From Collinsella sp. An268 (GTDB taxonomy: Bacteria; Actinomycetota; Coriobacteriia; Coriobacteriales; Coriobacteriaceae), in the NCBI RefSeq assembly GCF_002159765.1, contig NZ_NFJH01000014.1, positions 1 through 45,488 of the forward strand: 45,488 bases of DNA. Direction: 5' to 3'. The translations under genes were made by a program, and so were the position numbers. How positions within the stretch are numbered: the first letter of the stretch is position 1; each line of letters starts with the position of its first letter. This document shows, piece after piece, positions 1 through 8,630 of the stretch. A model generated the notes under the pieces. It saw nothing but the letters and a program-made list of their open reading frames with translations, was not told the origin of the DNA and searched no databases.

Positions 1-1340
1 GGTACCGTCAAGAATCTTGCGCACTTTCCGACAGTCCCATAGGCCCGCCGTCCGGTGCGGCTACCCCTCCAGCAGAGTCACGTCCAGGTAGCGCCTCGAA
101 CCCCACTCGCTCTCGGCTACGTACTTGAGCCTGGCGGTCACGAGCATGAGGGCCGAGTTGCCGTCGGGAAAGGTGCCCACCACCCTCGTCCTGCGGCGGA
201 TCTCGCGGTTCAGCCTCTCGATGGCGTTGTTGGTGCGTATGCGCCGCCAGTGCTCGCGGGGGAACCTCGTGTAGGCCAGGGTCTCGGTGTATCCGTCGCG
301 CACGACCTTGGCCGCCTCCTTGAGCTTGGATTTCTCGAGCTCGGATGCGACCTCGAGGGCCTTGGCCTCGGCAGCCTCGCGGGACTCCATGGCGTGGATG
401 GCCTTGAGCATGGCGGCGACCCTCGGCCTCTTCGATTTCGGAACCTTCGAGAGCACGTTGCGGTAGAAGTGCACGGTGCAGCGCTGGTAGGCCGCGCCGG
501 GAAAGACCTCCGCGATGGAGCCGACCATGCCGGCCGCCTTGTCGCCGGTGAACATCCTCACGCCGCGCAGCCCGCGCGACTTGAGCCACGAGAGGAACTC
601 CCGCCAGCACTCCGCCGACTCCGTGAACCCCTCGGCGGCGCCTATGACCTCGCGGTAGCCGTCGTCGTTGACCCCTATGGCGACCATCACGGCCACGTTC
701 TCGTAGGAGCCTCCCCAGGACCTCTTGAGGTATATCCCGTCGACGTAGACGTAGGGGTAGGCGCGCTCGAGGGGTCGGTTACGCCACTCCTCGACCGAAG
801 TGAACGCCTTCTCGTTCAGGTTCGAGACGGTGGCCGCGGACACGCTCGAGCCCCAGAGGATCTCGGAGACGTCCTCGATGCGCCTGGTGGAGACGCCCGC
901 GAGGTACATCTCGATCATGGCCTCCTCGACCGAGGCCTCGCGGCGCCGGTAGCGCTCGATGATCGCCGTGGTGAACCGCATCCCCTTGAGCTTGGGCATG
1001 TGCAGCGTGACCTCGCCGGCGCTCGTGGCCAGGCTGCGCTCGTAGTGGCCGGAGCGGTACGCCTCGCGCTCTGCGGTGCGCTCGTACCGCTCGGCGCCGA
1101 CGAGGTCCCCCGCCTCCTCCTCGAGAAGGCCGTTCAGGGTGTCCTCGACGGTCCTCCTCACCAGCTCGCGCAGGTCGGTCTTCAGCGATTCCTCGTTCAA
1201 TGTTACGATTGGCTCGGGCATGGTCTACCTCCAGCATGTTTCTTTTCTCGACAATCAGAATCATACCGGGGCGGGCCGTGCCCTCCTTCCTATCTGGACG
1301 CTATTCCGCTGTCAAAGTGCGCAAGAAATTGTACGTTACC
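1..1340 (-). mobile_element. IS256-family insertion sequence, copy A
   Basis: One transposase gene lies between imperfect terminal inverted repeats. The left end reads GGTACCGTCAAGAATCTTGC and the right end, read inward from 1340, begins GGTAACGTACAATTTCTTGC; both continue into GCGCACTTT. The left end coincides with base 1 of the window, so the outer flank and any target duplication on that side cannot be seen. It faces copy B (7343-8733) in opposite orientation, with both transposase 5' ends pointing into the intervening AT-rich segment. Confidence 0.9.
61..1221 (-). CDS. IS256-family (MULE-type) transposase
   Basis: A 386-residue DDE transposase that would cut and paste its own element. 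Full family length. Visible family features are the N-terminal MPEPIVTLNEESLKTDL segment, the YVDGIYLKRSWGG block carrying the first catalytic Asp, MFTGDKAAGM carrying the second Asp, and a C-terminal block NAIERLNREIRRRTRVVGTF carrying the catalytic Glu. The reading frame is intact and the start ATG at 1221 is preceded by GGAGG (GGAGGTAGACC on the coding strand). By eye it differs from the copy at 7462-8622 at about 31 of 386 positions, so the two are separate lineages of the same IS and not a recent duplication of one another. Probably functional. Confidence 0.95.
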   Translation of the reverse strand: MPEPIVTLNEESLKTDLRELVRRTVEDTLNGLLEEEAGDLVGAERYERTAEREAYRSGHYERSLATSAGEVTLHMPKLKGMRFTTAIIERYRRREASVEEAMIEMYLAGVSTRRIEDVSEILWGSSVSAATVSNLNEKAFTSVEEWRNRPLERAYPYVYVDGIYLKRSWGGSYENVAVMVAIGVNDDGYREVIGAAEGFTESAECWREFLSWLKSRGLRGVRMFTGDKAAGMVGSIAEVFPGAAYQRCTVHFYRNVLSKVPKSKRPRVAAMLKAIHAMESREAAEAKALEVASELEKSKLKEAAKVVRDGYTETLAYTRFPREHWRRIRTNNAIERLNREIRRRTRVVGTFPDGNSALMLVTARLKYVAESEWGSRRYLDVTLLEG

Positions 1341-1415
1341 ACTTCATGGGGTACCTGAGGGGGAAGAGCTCGCTGCTCATGTTCGACCGGCCCGCCACGA
1401 GTCAAGGGGCTATCG

Positions 1416-1480
1416 GGCCTGAACGAAAGTTCAGGCCAGGGGCTTGAGCCCCTGGCCTGGGACCCTAGGGTTATACCCTA
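1416..1480. other. Three successive hairpins between the IS and the flippase gene
   Basis: Three stems follow each other. Stem A is GGCCTGAAC (1416-1424), loop GAAA, GTTCAGGCC (1429-1437). Stem B is a 13-bp perfect palindrome, CAGGCCAGGGGCT (1432-1444) with AGCCCCTGGCCTG (1447-1459). Stem C is TAGGGT (1466-1471) with ACCCTA (1475-1480). A and B share 1432-1437 and cannot both form. No T-run follows on either strand. The position downstream of the minus-strand flippase would suit a terminator or transcript-stabilising structure; the GAAA tetraloop would exist only in a plus-strand RNA. Confidence 0.55.
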
Positions 1481-1507
1481 AGAGCAGACCACGCGCTATG
1501 CGGGCGG

Positions 1508-2767
1508 TCATGATTGCATGTCAGTTTTTTTCCGATTAACTGCAATGAGTGGAAGAGAGCATATCACAGCGATGAGAGAGCCTCCGATTACAGAAAAGTT
1601 GATTCCGTTCATGCCGAAATGTTGTGTGAAGGGGAGTGCGAGCAAAAGAGCTGTCACTAGCGCGATAAGATTGCAGACGAGCATCGCCTTCGCTTTGCGT
1701 AGGACCACTAGCACATCGTTGGTGTAGAACAATATTCCTACGCATCCCGTTGCGACAAGAACGTAGGGGAATAGGTAGGTGTGTGGAGCGATAGAGGGGC
1801 CAAAGACGAGCTGCAGGGCGAAATCTCCAACGATGCTTAACCCAACAATGAACAGAGACAGCACACCTATTATTAGTACGAGAATCTTGATGAACTCTCG
1901 CATGAAGGCATGTGCGCCGGAGTCGTTGAGCGTCTTTGCAAGTGAGCCAATCATGGGACTATATAAATAGGTTGCAGATACCTGAATAAGCACCGCGGGA
2001 GTTGCCACGCTGGCATAGATGCCAAGAGCCTCACTTCCATACAAGATGCCAAAATACTGTCTCACTAGTGAGACGATTCCGTTTGCGCATAAGCTGCCAA
2101 TCATCGCCAGAAAGCAGGCTTTTGCAAGTGATAACATTTTATCTTTTTCAAAGTCTGGTCGAATAGATCCAAAGAGCTTGGCGTGCGGTAAGTCATAGAA
2201 CAGCGTGATGGCAATGCATGATGCTGCCATGCCTAAAATACCAACAACCAAACTGTCGAAAACATACAACGGCACTGCAAATCCAACAAGTGAAAGCACT
2301 CCTCGCATAAGTTGTGATTTGCCGATGTAGTCCATTCTATAGGCCTTTTGGTCAATACCGTAAAGGACATCAGAGAAGACCTCATCTGATTTGAAGAGTA
2401 AATATGTAATAGAGGCGAGCAGAAGCTGTGAATCAGATGAGCAGGTGAGGGGAAGATAGACAGCGCACCAGAGCAAGCCCAGTCCAATGCTGACAAAACG
2501 AAAAGCGATGTAGTTCTGAGGCGAATACTCGTCGTTAAGATCCGAAACCTGGAAGGTACGGATTTTGTAGAGTCCAATGGATGCGAAGATGATACCATTC
2601 GCCATTGCGAAGGCGAGTGCGCCAGAGTTCTCGTAGTTTGTTGAGAGTCGAACAACGAGTACCGTTGTGAGCCATTGGCAACCTAAATAAAAGAGGCAGC
2701 CAAAGGCATTCCATAGGGCGTTGGCACGTAGCGTCAATGGACGCATATCTTTTGGTAGAGTCTTCAT
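1508..2767 (-). CDS. Wzx-type polysaccharide flippase / O-unit exporter (MATE-like fold)
   Basis: A 419-residue very hydrophobic protein, the usual length for Wzx or polysaccharide-export flippases, with roughly 10-12 membrane-spanning stretches and short basic loops. The N-terminus (LRANALWNAFGCLFYLGCQW) resembles the first helix of the Wzx family. Such proteins move undecaprenyl-linked repeat units across the membrane before polymerisation. The gene is AT-rich compared with the rml genes further on, as is common for serotype-specific genes gained by transfer. It starts at ATG 2767 with no strong Shine-Dalgarno sequence and diverges from the glycosyltransferase at 2982. The substrate cannot be told from sequence. 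The family assignment is from topology and overall look, not a catalytic motif. Confidence 0.75.
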   Translation of the reverse strand: MKTLPKDMRPLTLRANALWNAFGCLFYLGCQWLTTVLVVRLSTNYENSGALAFAMANGIIFASIGLYKIRTFQVSDLNDEYSPQNYIAFRFVSIGLGLLWCAVYLPLTCSSDSQLLLASITYLLFKSDEVFSDVLYGIDQKAYRMDYIGKSQLMRGVLSLVGFAVPLYVFDSLVVGILGMAASCIAITLFYDLPHAKLFGSIRPDFEKDKMLSLAKACFLAMIGSLCANGIVSLVRQYFGILYGSEALGIYASVATPAVLIQVSATYLYSPMIGSLAKTLNDSGAHAFMREFIKILVLIIGVLSLFIVGLSIVGDFALQLVFGPSIAPHTYLFPYVLVATGCVGILFYTNDVLVVLRKAKAMLVCNLIALVTALLLALPFTQHFGMNGINFSVIGGSLIAVICSLPLIAVNRKKTDMQS

Positions 2768-2981
2768 GATTTCAATTCTAAGCTATAGCCAGATTCTTGG
2801 CATCAACAATTGATGTCCTCAGAACCATCTTATGCATATTAGTAAGATGCCGCCAATAGACAACATCAGTTTGAGTATGACAATCTGTTTGTTAACGGGT
2901 TCTTCAGGTCACCCAGCTGTTCCCAAGGTGTGTCGATTACAATGGCTCTGGTAGTCAAGCAGTCCAAAGGAGCCTTGCATT

Positions 2982-3776
2982 TTGTTTACCAAAGACGATC
3001 ATACCTTTGCGGTCTGTGCGTATGGCGAGTCCCCGTACCTCGAGCAGTGCCTTTATTCTTTGCGTGAGCAAGAGTTGCATACTAACGTGATTATCTCCAC
3101 GTCCACGCCCAATGATGCAATCAGGCGGTTGGCAAAGCGATACAAAGCCCCCCTATTCATTAACGAGGGCGAACCTGGTATCGGACATGATTGGAATTGT
3201 GCGATTAGCCATTGTCAAACACCTTTAGTTACCATTGCCCATCAGGATGATATCTATCTTCCTGCTTATGCAAAGATCATGCTGTCGATGATGAATGAGG
3301 AGGAGAAGCCGTTAATCTGGTTCTCTGATTATGGAGAGCTTCGTGGCGATGTTCCTTGCGACGACAGTCGATTGCTTGCTATAAAGCGCCTGTTGCTAAA
3401 CCCGCTAAAGAGAGTTTCTTCTAGACAGTCTGTTTTTGTTCGGCGGAGGGCGTTATCGTTAGGGTCTTCAATATGCTGCCCGGCCGTAACATACTGCAGG
3501 CCAAATTTACCGGATCCTGTTTTCCTCGAGAATATGAAATGCGATCTTGATTGGCAGGCGTGGGAACGCTTTTCCCGTCTAGAAGGTTCCTATATTTATG
3601 CGCCGCAGGTTCTTATGAGACACCGTATCCATGAGGGCTCAGAGACAACTGCTCTGATAAAAGATGATACACGAACAAAAGAAGACCTTGTTATGCTGAG
3701 AAAGTTTTGGCCAGCACCTATCGCTAGGTTTATTAACGGGTTTTACTCAAAAAGCCAAGCGAGCAATCAAGGTTAA
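2982..3776 (+). CDS. GT2-family glycosyltransferase
   Basis: A 264-residue cytoplasmic glycosyltransferase with a GT-A fold. The N-terminal strand DHTFAVCAYGESPYLEQCLYS is the nucleotide-sugar binding start of the fold, and TIAHQDDIYLP provides the metal-binding DD motif (equivalent of DXD). A TTG start at 2982 is chosen because AAAGGAG (2966-2972) sits nine bases before it. It diverges from the flippase across 214 bp. Probably adds one sugar to a surface-polysaccharide repeat unit; donor and acceptor cannot be predicted. AT-rich codon use matches the neighbouring flippase and differs from the rml genes. The C-terminus lacks membrane segments. Confidence 0.85.
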   Translation: MFTKDDHTFAVCAYGESPYLEQCLYSLREQELHTNVIISTSTPNDAIRRLAKRYKAPLFINEGEPGIGHDWNCAISHCQTPLVTIAHQDDIYLPAYAKIMLSMMNEEEKPLIWFSDYGELRGDVPCDDSRLLAIKRLLLNPLKRVSSRQSVFVRRRALSLGSSICCPAVTYCRPNLPDPVFLENMKCDLDWQAWERFSRLEGSYIYAPQVLMRHRIHEGSETTALIKDDTRTKEDLVMLRKFWPAPIARFINGFYSKSQASNQG

Positions 3777-4391
3777 CTCTCTCGATCTCCGATGGGTATT
3801 TCTTGGCTGATTTACGGCATCAGTGAGATCTGAAGATGAATGAGGAGGAGGGGCGCCTGCTTTGGTTTTACACTCTTTTCATCGAGGGGCGGTACCGCTT
3901 TTGTAGAAAGCCCGTACAAAACTGCGTGCAGTCATTGGGATAATCGTTTTCTGCATAGGTTGGGAATGAATATGACGTCGGTGTCTATAGTACGGTTGTG
4001 GCTTCTATAATAAACAAGCCTACGGGCTTCGAGCATATGACCATATAAACATAGAATTGCATCTATCTTCCCATGTGATCCGGATGACCGGCTGTGATTT
4101 GCTCGTGTCAAGGAGACGTCGATCTTGTTGCCGTGAACGCTTTGAGGAAAACCGAAGAAGGGGATCGGTTTATCACGTTCGATCCAATCTATATTTCTTC
4201 CGATGACAAGGAGATTCGCCGTGTGACACTGAGGACCGACCCTATTGACTTTTCGCAGATGGTTGAGATGTTTGCGCGTGTATAAAGCGCTCATGAAAGG
4301 CTTTGTCATGAAGTAGATGATTGCAAGTGTAAGCTTGTAAGACATCGATATCTTGCAGCTAAGGAAATAATCTCGAATGCTGACACCACAA

Positions 4392-4619
4392 TCATTTGTT
4401 AGGGAAACGCTGATTTATTAGTCGATGGCTGCTCGGGGCCTTCCCGCGGGGGCTCTTCGTACCGGTCTCCCCGCCCGACGGCCGCCGCCCCGGGCGGCCG
4501 GCAACACCGAAGCCGGCCTCCTCCCGGAGCCTCCTCTCGGCGACGGCGTCGTGCAGGAGCTCAAGCTCACCGGCGGACAGGCCGTCGACGAGCCCCGAGT
4601 AGGGGTTCGGGCGTCTCAT
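4392..4619 (-). CDS. Small hypothetical ORF (75 aa) in a GC-rich island; possible IS remnant
   Basis: A 75-codon reading frame beginning MRRPNPYSGLVDGLSAGELE and ending LINQRFPNK. I do not recognise it. Its base composition is far more GC-rich than the DNA on either side, so it was probably inserted. Its upstream region carries an 18-bp inverted repeat (4636-4694), and its downstream end runs into GGAAACGCTGATTTATTAG, which looks like an IS end, but no matching second end is visible. The Shine-Dalgarno is weak (GGGAAG). It could be the stub of an IS accessory gene or simply non-coding IS DNA. Confidence 0.3.
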   Translation of the reverse strand: MRRPNPYSGLVDGLSAGELELLHDAVAERRLREEAGFGVAGRPGRRPSGGETGTKSPRGKAPSSHRLINQRFPNK

Positions 4620-4635
4620 GGCGGTCTTCCCATCC

Positions 4636-4694
4636 GCCCGAACGCCCACCCGGAGGGAATGTCGCCAAACATAGATCCGGGTGGGCGCTCGGGC
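4636..4694. repeat. 18-bp inverted repeat with 23-nt loop
   Basis: The arms GCCCGAACGCCCACCCGG (4636-4653) and CCGGGTGGGCGCTCGGGC (4677-4694) pair over 18 positions with a single A/C mismatch. It lies just upstream of the small GC-rich reading frame on the minus strand and inside the GC-rich island. It may be an IS-internal structure or operator. Confidence 0.6.
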
Positions 4695-5307
4695 AAATTC
4701 TATGCTTGGCTGGGAAGAGGATACCACGGGGCCGGCGGCGGCCCGATTCCATCCTCCAAGTTCTAGACTGTTAGAATTCCTACACTGTTAGAAATCGAAA
4801 AAACCAGCTGATTGGAGTCGTTGAGAACGTTGAGCTAGGAATACACATCTGAGTTTAAGGGCGTCGATAGGAGACGCGTATCTCTCAAATCGCTACATCG
4901 ATGTATAATTAAGACATCCAGAAGACGTAAGGTTCGCATTCCAAGAGCTAGAGTTAGCTTAGCAGCAAGTAAAATACTCTTCGGGATATTCGGGATGACG
5001 CTGCAAGCATAATCATCGTACATTTACTGCTCATCCGTAAGTTCGTGGCTAACCTAATTGACTTGACAGGTCCACGGTGAAGGGTATTGCCTGATAACTA
5101 TTGACATCTCTCAATTTCTATTCAAGTTAATCAAGCAGAGCCGTCGAAGTGCGCACGCCATACGTCTGGGACCAAAAACCTTTCCTAGCACAATTTACTA
5201 TGAAGCAGCTTGATTCTTATGCTCTGCACGGGTTGTATTAACTCATGGTAGGATATTCAGTTGATGTTTAATCGTTTGCAGAACGACATACACGTTAAAA
5301 GGACGGT

Positions 5308-6879
5308 ATGATGGATATACGACAAAAGACTGAGCCGGCGGTTTGGAGCGCGCTACTAATCTCAGTAGCTTTCTTTTGCGTCCTTCTGGTTAACGTCATC
5401 TATTGGTATGCAACTTGTGAATCTACGAAATTCTTCGTATTTGGTTTTCTAGCTTGTATTTTACTGGGCATTATTATCTATGCGTTCAAGATGAATATTA
5501 TTGACAGGATGACTTCAGAGGTTGTTTTCTTGTCTGCGTTAAGCATTTCATGCATCTTCTTCGTATTCCTATTCCCGCCCTTCTCAGTTCCAGATGAGGG
5601 GCATCATTTTCTGTCATCGTATTGGTTAGTAGATTGTATCACTGGAGAATCATCATTGACCGATTCTAGCTCCATACCTTTACGACAGGATGACTATCTA
5701 TTGTGCACAGAATGGGCTTCTAATGAGATTAGTCTTCATAGCTATCAGTCCATCTTGGATCACTTCGAATTGTTCAATCAAAATGACGAGATTGAGGTGA
5801 TAGCTACTGAAGGCTTCTCAGTTGGATCAGAAAACATCGTGACCAAGATCGGATCCGTTCTAGGAATTATAATAGCACGAATTCTTAACCTAGGTGCATA
5901 TCCATTGTTCTATCTAGGGAGGTTGCTGAACGCTGCTCAATTTGTAATGCTTTCATACGCCGCATTCAAGATTATCCCCACTGGAAAAACAATTGTAGCT
6001 AGTGTATCCTTACTACCAATGACGCTTCATCTTGCCGCTTCGTATTCATACGACGGAGGCATCATTGGTTTGTCGATGCTGCTTATCGCCCTACTTTTGC
6101 GCGCTATATCCAATGATAAGCCCTTCTCCATAAAAGAGATGATAAGTATTGGGGCGGTAACTGCTTTACTTGCACCGTGTAAAATACTGTACACATCAAT
6201 TACGCTTCTACTCTTCCTCATTCCTAAATCGCGTTTTCGCAACGTTCGAGACAAATACATTTTTATCATTTCGTTAATCCTGATTGCAGGCGTCTCTATC
6301 ATTGGATTCCGACTTGCAGGAATAGCAGGACTTGCGTCTTCATCTACCGAGCTCGATTACAGGGGCATAGAAAGCGGACATTTCTACTCGCTCGGTGATG
6401 TTATCAATAATCCCATCGGCACGATAGCACTGTTCTTTAGAACACTCCTTGTAAATGGGGATTTTTATGCATCGACACTTGTTGGCGGTTCTCTAGGCTG
6501 GTTTCAAGATTCCATTGCCGCGCCGTATTTCATAGTATTCCTTTACTATCTTCTACTATTAATTGGAGCCCAAAAGTGCCGAAATGATTGTGATGACGTA
6601 CAGCTTCCAACTAAAGTTGTTATGACAAGTATTTTTGTCCTCTGCATATTTGGATCAATGGTATCGATGTTTCTCGGATGGACCTTCACTTATGAGCCAA
6701 TTGTGATGGGCGTGCAAGGTAGGTACTTCCTGCCTGTGCTAATAGCTGCGCTTTTTGCCGTGAGATGGAAATCCGTTTATATCAACCAACCTACATATGG
6801 CTTAGTACTCTCCGGCGTTTGTACACTAAATATATTCTATGCGGTTGGTTTGGTCGGATCTGCACTATCACTCGTGTAA
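5308..6879 (+). CDS. DUF2142-family polytopic membrane protein
   Basis: A 523-residue integral membrane protein with about 11-12 hydrophobic segments. After two N-terminal helices it carries PPFSVPDEGHHFLSSYW (around residues 90-106), the acidic P-x-x-x-P-D-E-x-x-H loop typical of DUF2142. This family is found in polysaccharide loci and is structurally related to GT-C glycosyltransferases, where such acidic loops bind lipid-phosphate sugars. A role in glycan transfer is therefore inferred, not shown. Two in-frame ATGs occur at 5308 and 5311; the Shine-Dalgarno AAAAGGA (5297-5303) is better spaced for 5311. AT-rich, in its own transcription unit between a decayed region and an IS. Confidence 0.75.
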   Translation: MMDIRQKTEPAVWSALLISVAFFCVLLVNVIYWYATCESTKFFVFGFLACILLGIIIYAFKMNIIDRMTSEVVFLSALSISCIFFVFLFPPFSVPDEGHHFLSSYWLVDCITGESSLTDSSSIPLRQDDYLLCTEWASNEISLHSYQSILDHFELFNQNDEIEVIATEGFSVGSENIVTKIGSVLGIIIARILNLGAYPLFYLGRLLNAAQFVMLSYAAFKIIPTGKTIVASVSLLPMTLHLAASYSYDGGIIGLSMLLIALLLRAISNDKPFSIKEMISIGAVTALLAPCKILYTSITLLLFLIPKSRFRNVRDKYIFIISLILIAGVSIIGFRLAGIAGLASSSTELDYRGIESGHFYSLGDVINNPIGTIALFFRTLLVNGDFYASTLVGGSLGWFQDSIAAPYFIVFLYYLLLLIGAQKCRNDCDDVQLPTKVVMTSIFVLCIFGSMVSMFLGWTFTYEPIVMGVQGRYFLPVLIAALFAVRWKSVYINQPTYGLVLSGVCTLNIFYAVGLVGSALSLV

Positions 6880-6893
6880 TTTACCTTGATAAT

Positions 6894-6923
6894 TCTGCTC
6901 GCACTTGAATAGTTGCGAGCAGA
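6894..6923 (+). terminator. Hairpin after the DUF2142 gene
   Basis: A perfect 10-bp stem, TCTGCTCGCA (6894-6903) with TGCGAGCAGA (6914-6923), 14 bases after the stop codon. There is no long T-run, so it may be a weak or factor-assisted terminator. Confidence 0.5.
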
Positions 6924-7342
6924 GCACGCCTTATGAGTCGCTACCGAATATAAGTGGACAATATTATTGGTCGACAAAAGATGCTATCAAGTACTTTGCC
7001 CGCCTTTCGATAACTTTTTAGACCAATCTAAGGGTATTCCACATCCTCCGGAAGCGTCTCGTCTCAGCCGGGCAGTCGAGCACGCTAGGACCTTCGACAT
7101 CAAGGTTCGGGCGTGCATGTTAGCACTGCCCGCCTTGAGGCGGTGGAGGAGAGGGGTTGCTGGGCTAACGCCCGGTAACCGAATCATGGACCGTCGGTAC
7201 CATTTCTCGTGGGGGCCCAGAACCAATCCGAGTTGAACCTCAGGGTGCCAGCGGTTGGGTCCAGGATGCGAGACGAACATGGTCGAGCCACGGCGGCTGC
7301 TTGTCCATTACTAAGTACTGCGGATAGTTAGTACTTATGCTC
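6924..7342. other. Intergenic stretch without a recognisable gene
   Basis: About 420 bp between the DUF2142 gene and IS copy B. Open stretches of 80-97 codons exist on both strands but have no family resemblance or good ribosome binding site. The GC content rises after about 7040. Just before the IS end lies a short inverted repeat, TAAGTACT (7312-7319) with AGTACTTA (7330-7337). I see no function here; it may be remains of older insertions. Confidence 0.4.
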
Positions 7343-7461
7343 GGTAACGTACAATTTCTTGCGCACTTTGACAGCGGAATAGCGTCCAGATAGGAAGGAG
7401 GGCACGGCCCGCCCCGGTATGATTCGAGTTGTCGAGACAAGAAACACGCTGGAGGTAGACC

Positions 7462-8622
7462 ATGCCCGAGCCCATCGTAACATTGAACGAGGAATCGCTG
7501 AAGACCGACCTGCGCGAGCTGGTGAGAAGGACCGTCGAGGACACGCTGAACGGCCTGCTCGAGGAGGAGGCCGACGACCTCGTCGGCGCCGAGCGCTACG
7601 AGCGCACCGCCGAGCGGGAGGCCTACCGCGCCGGGCACTACGACAGGAGCCTCACCACGTCGTCCGGCGAGGTCACGATCCATATGCCCAAGCTCAAGGG
7701 CATGAGGTCCACCACGGCGACCATCGAGCGCTACCGGCGCCGCGAGGCCTCGGTCGAGGAGGCCATGATCGAGATGTACCTGGCGGGCGTCTCGACGCGC
7801 AGGATCGAGGACGTCTCCGAGATCCTCTGGGGCTCCAGCGTCTCCGCGGCGACCGTCTCGAACCTTAGCGAGAAGGCCTTCGCCTCGGTCGAGGAGTGGC
7901 GCAACCGCCCCCTCGAGCGCGCCTACCCCTACGTCTACGTCGACGGGATCTACCTCAAGCGCAGCTGGGGCGGGAGCTACGAGAACGTGGCCGTGATGGT
8001 GGCCATCGGCGTGAACGACGACGGCTACCGCGAGGTCATAGGCGCCGCCGAGGGGTTCACCGAGTCCTCGGAGTGCTGGCGGGAGTTCCTGTCGTGGCTG
8101 AAGTCCAGGGGGCTCCGCGGCGTGCGCATGTTCACCGGCGACAAGGCGGCCGGCATGGTCGGCTCCATCGCCGAGGTCTTCCCCGGGGCCGCCTACCAGC
8201 GCTGCACCGTGCACTTCTACCGCAGCGTTCTCGCCAGGGTGCCCAAGTCCAGGCGAGCCAAGGTCGCGGCCATGCTCAAGGCGATCCACGCCATGGAGTC
8301 CCGCGAGGCCGCCGAGGCCAAGGCGCTGGAGGTGGCCGCCGGCCTCGACGGCATGAAGCTCGGGGAGGCCGCCAAGGCCGTGGGGGACGGCTGCGCGGAG
8401 ACCCTGACCTACACCAGGTTCCCCCGCGAGCACTGGCGCCGCATACGCACCAGCAACGCCATCGAGCGCCTGAACCGGGAGATCCGACGCAGGACGAGGG
8501 TGGTGGGGACGTTCCCCGACGGGAACTCCGCCCTCATGCTCGTCACCGCCAGGCTCAAGTACGTGGCCGAGAGCGAGTGGGGCTCGAGGCGCTACCTGGA
8601 CGTGACGCTGCTGGACGAGTAG
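7462..8622 (+). CDS. IS256-family (MULE-type) transposase
   Basis: A 386-residue intact DDE transposase, same length as copy A and differing at about 31 residues, mostly in the stretches 54-90 and 270-330. The catalytic blocks YVDGIYLKRSWGG, MFTGDKAAGM and NAIERLNREIRRRTRVVGTF are all present, so it is likely active. It starts at ATG 7462 behind GGAGGTAGACC, the same leader as copy A. Its 5' end faces the AT-rich polysaccharide segment. The GC-rich codon use matches host housekeeping genes and contrasts with the wzx, GT2 and DUF2142 genes between the two copies. Confidence 0.95.
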   Translation: MPEPIVTLNEESLKTDLRELVRRTVEDTLNGLLEEEADDLVGAERYERTAEREAYRAGHYDRSLTTSSGEVTIHMPKLKGMRSTTATIERYRRREASVEEAMIEMYLAGVSTRRIEDVSEILWGSSVSAATVSNLSEKAFASVEEWRNRPLERAYPYVYVDGIYLKRSWGGSYENVAVMVAIGVNDDGYREVIGAAEGFTESSECWREFLSWLKSRGLRGVRMFTGDKAAGMVGSIAEVFPGAAYQRCTVHFYRSVLARVPKSRRAKVAAMLKAIHAMESREAAEAKALEVAAGLDGMKLGEAAKAVGDGCAETLTYTRFPREHWRRIRTSNAIERLNREIRRRTRVVGTFPDGNSALMLVTARLKYVAESEWGSRRYLDVTLLDE

Positions 8623-8630
8623 CCGTACCG

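Larger units (their letters stand above)
3777..5307. other. Gene-poor, apparently decayed 1.5-kb stretch
   Basis: No convincing full-length gene is present. From 3777 to 4391 the DNA is AT-rich with only short open stretches. The longest on the plus strand is 63 codons (4094-4285) and its flanks are broken by stops in all frames, as expected for a decayed coding region. On the plus strand around 3960-4045 a stop-limited frame reads like protein (DVGVYSTVVASIINKPTGF), but I cannot assign it. From 4392 to about 4760 the DNA turns sharply GC-rich (see 4392-4619). From 4761 to 5307 it is AT-rich again, with a direct repeat ACTGTTAGAA at 4767-4776 and 4784-4793 and otherwise nothing recognisable. 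Confidence 0.5.

Noticed and set aside
3932-4345. A 137-codon minus-strand frame as a gene
   Set aside because: No family resemblance, no good ribosome binding site, and it overlaps a plus-strand open stretch of equal merit; the area looks decayed.
4835-5023. A 62-codon minus-strand frame
   Set aside because: Short, without a Shine-Dalgarno sequence or recognisable motif; the opposite strand gives an equally plausible short basic peptide, so neither is supported.
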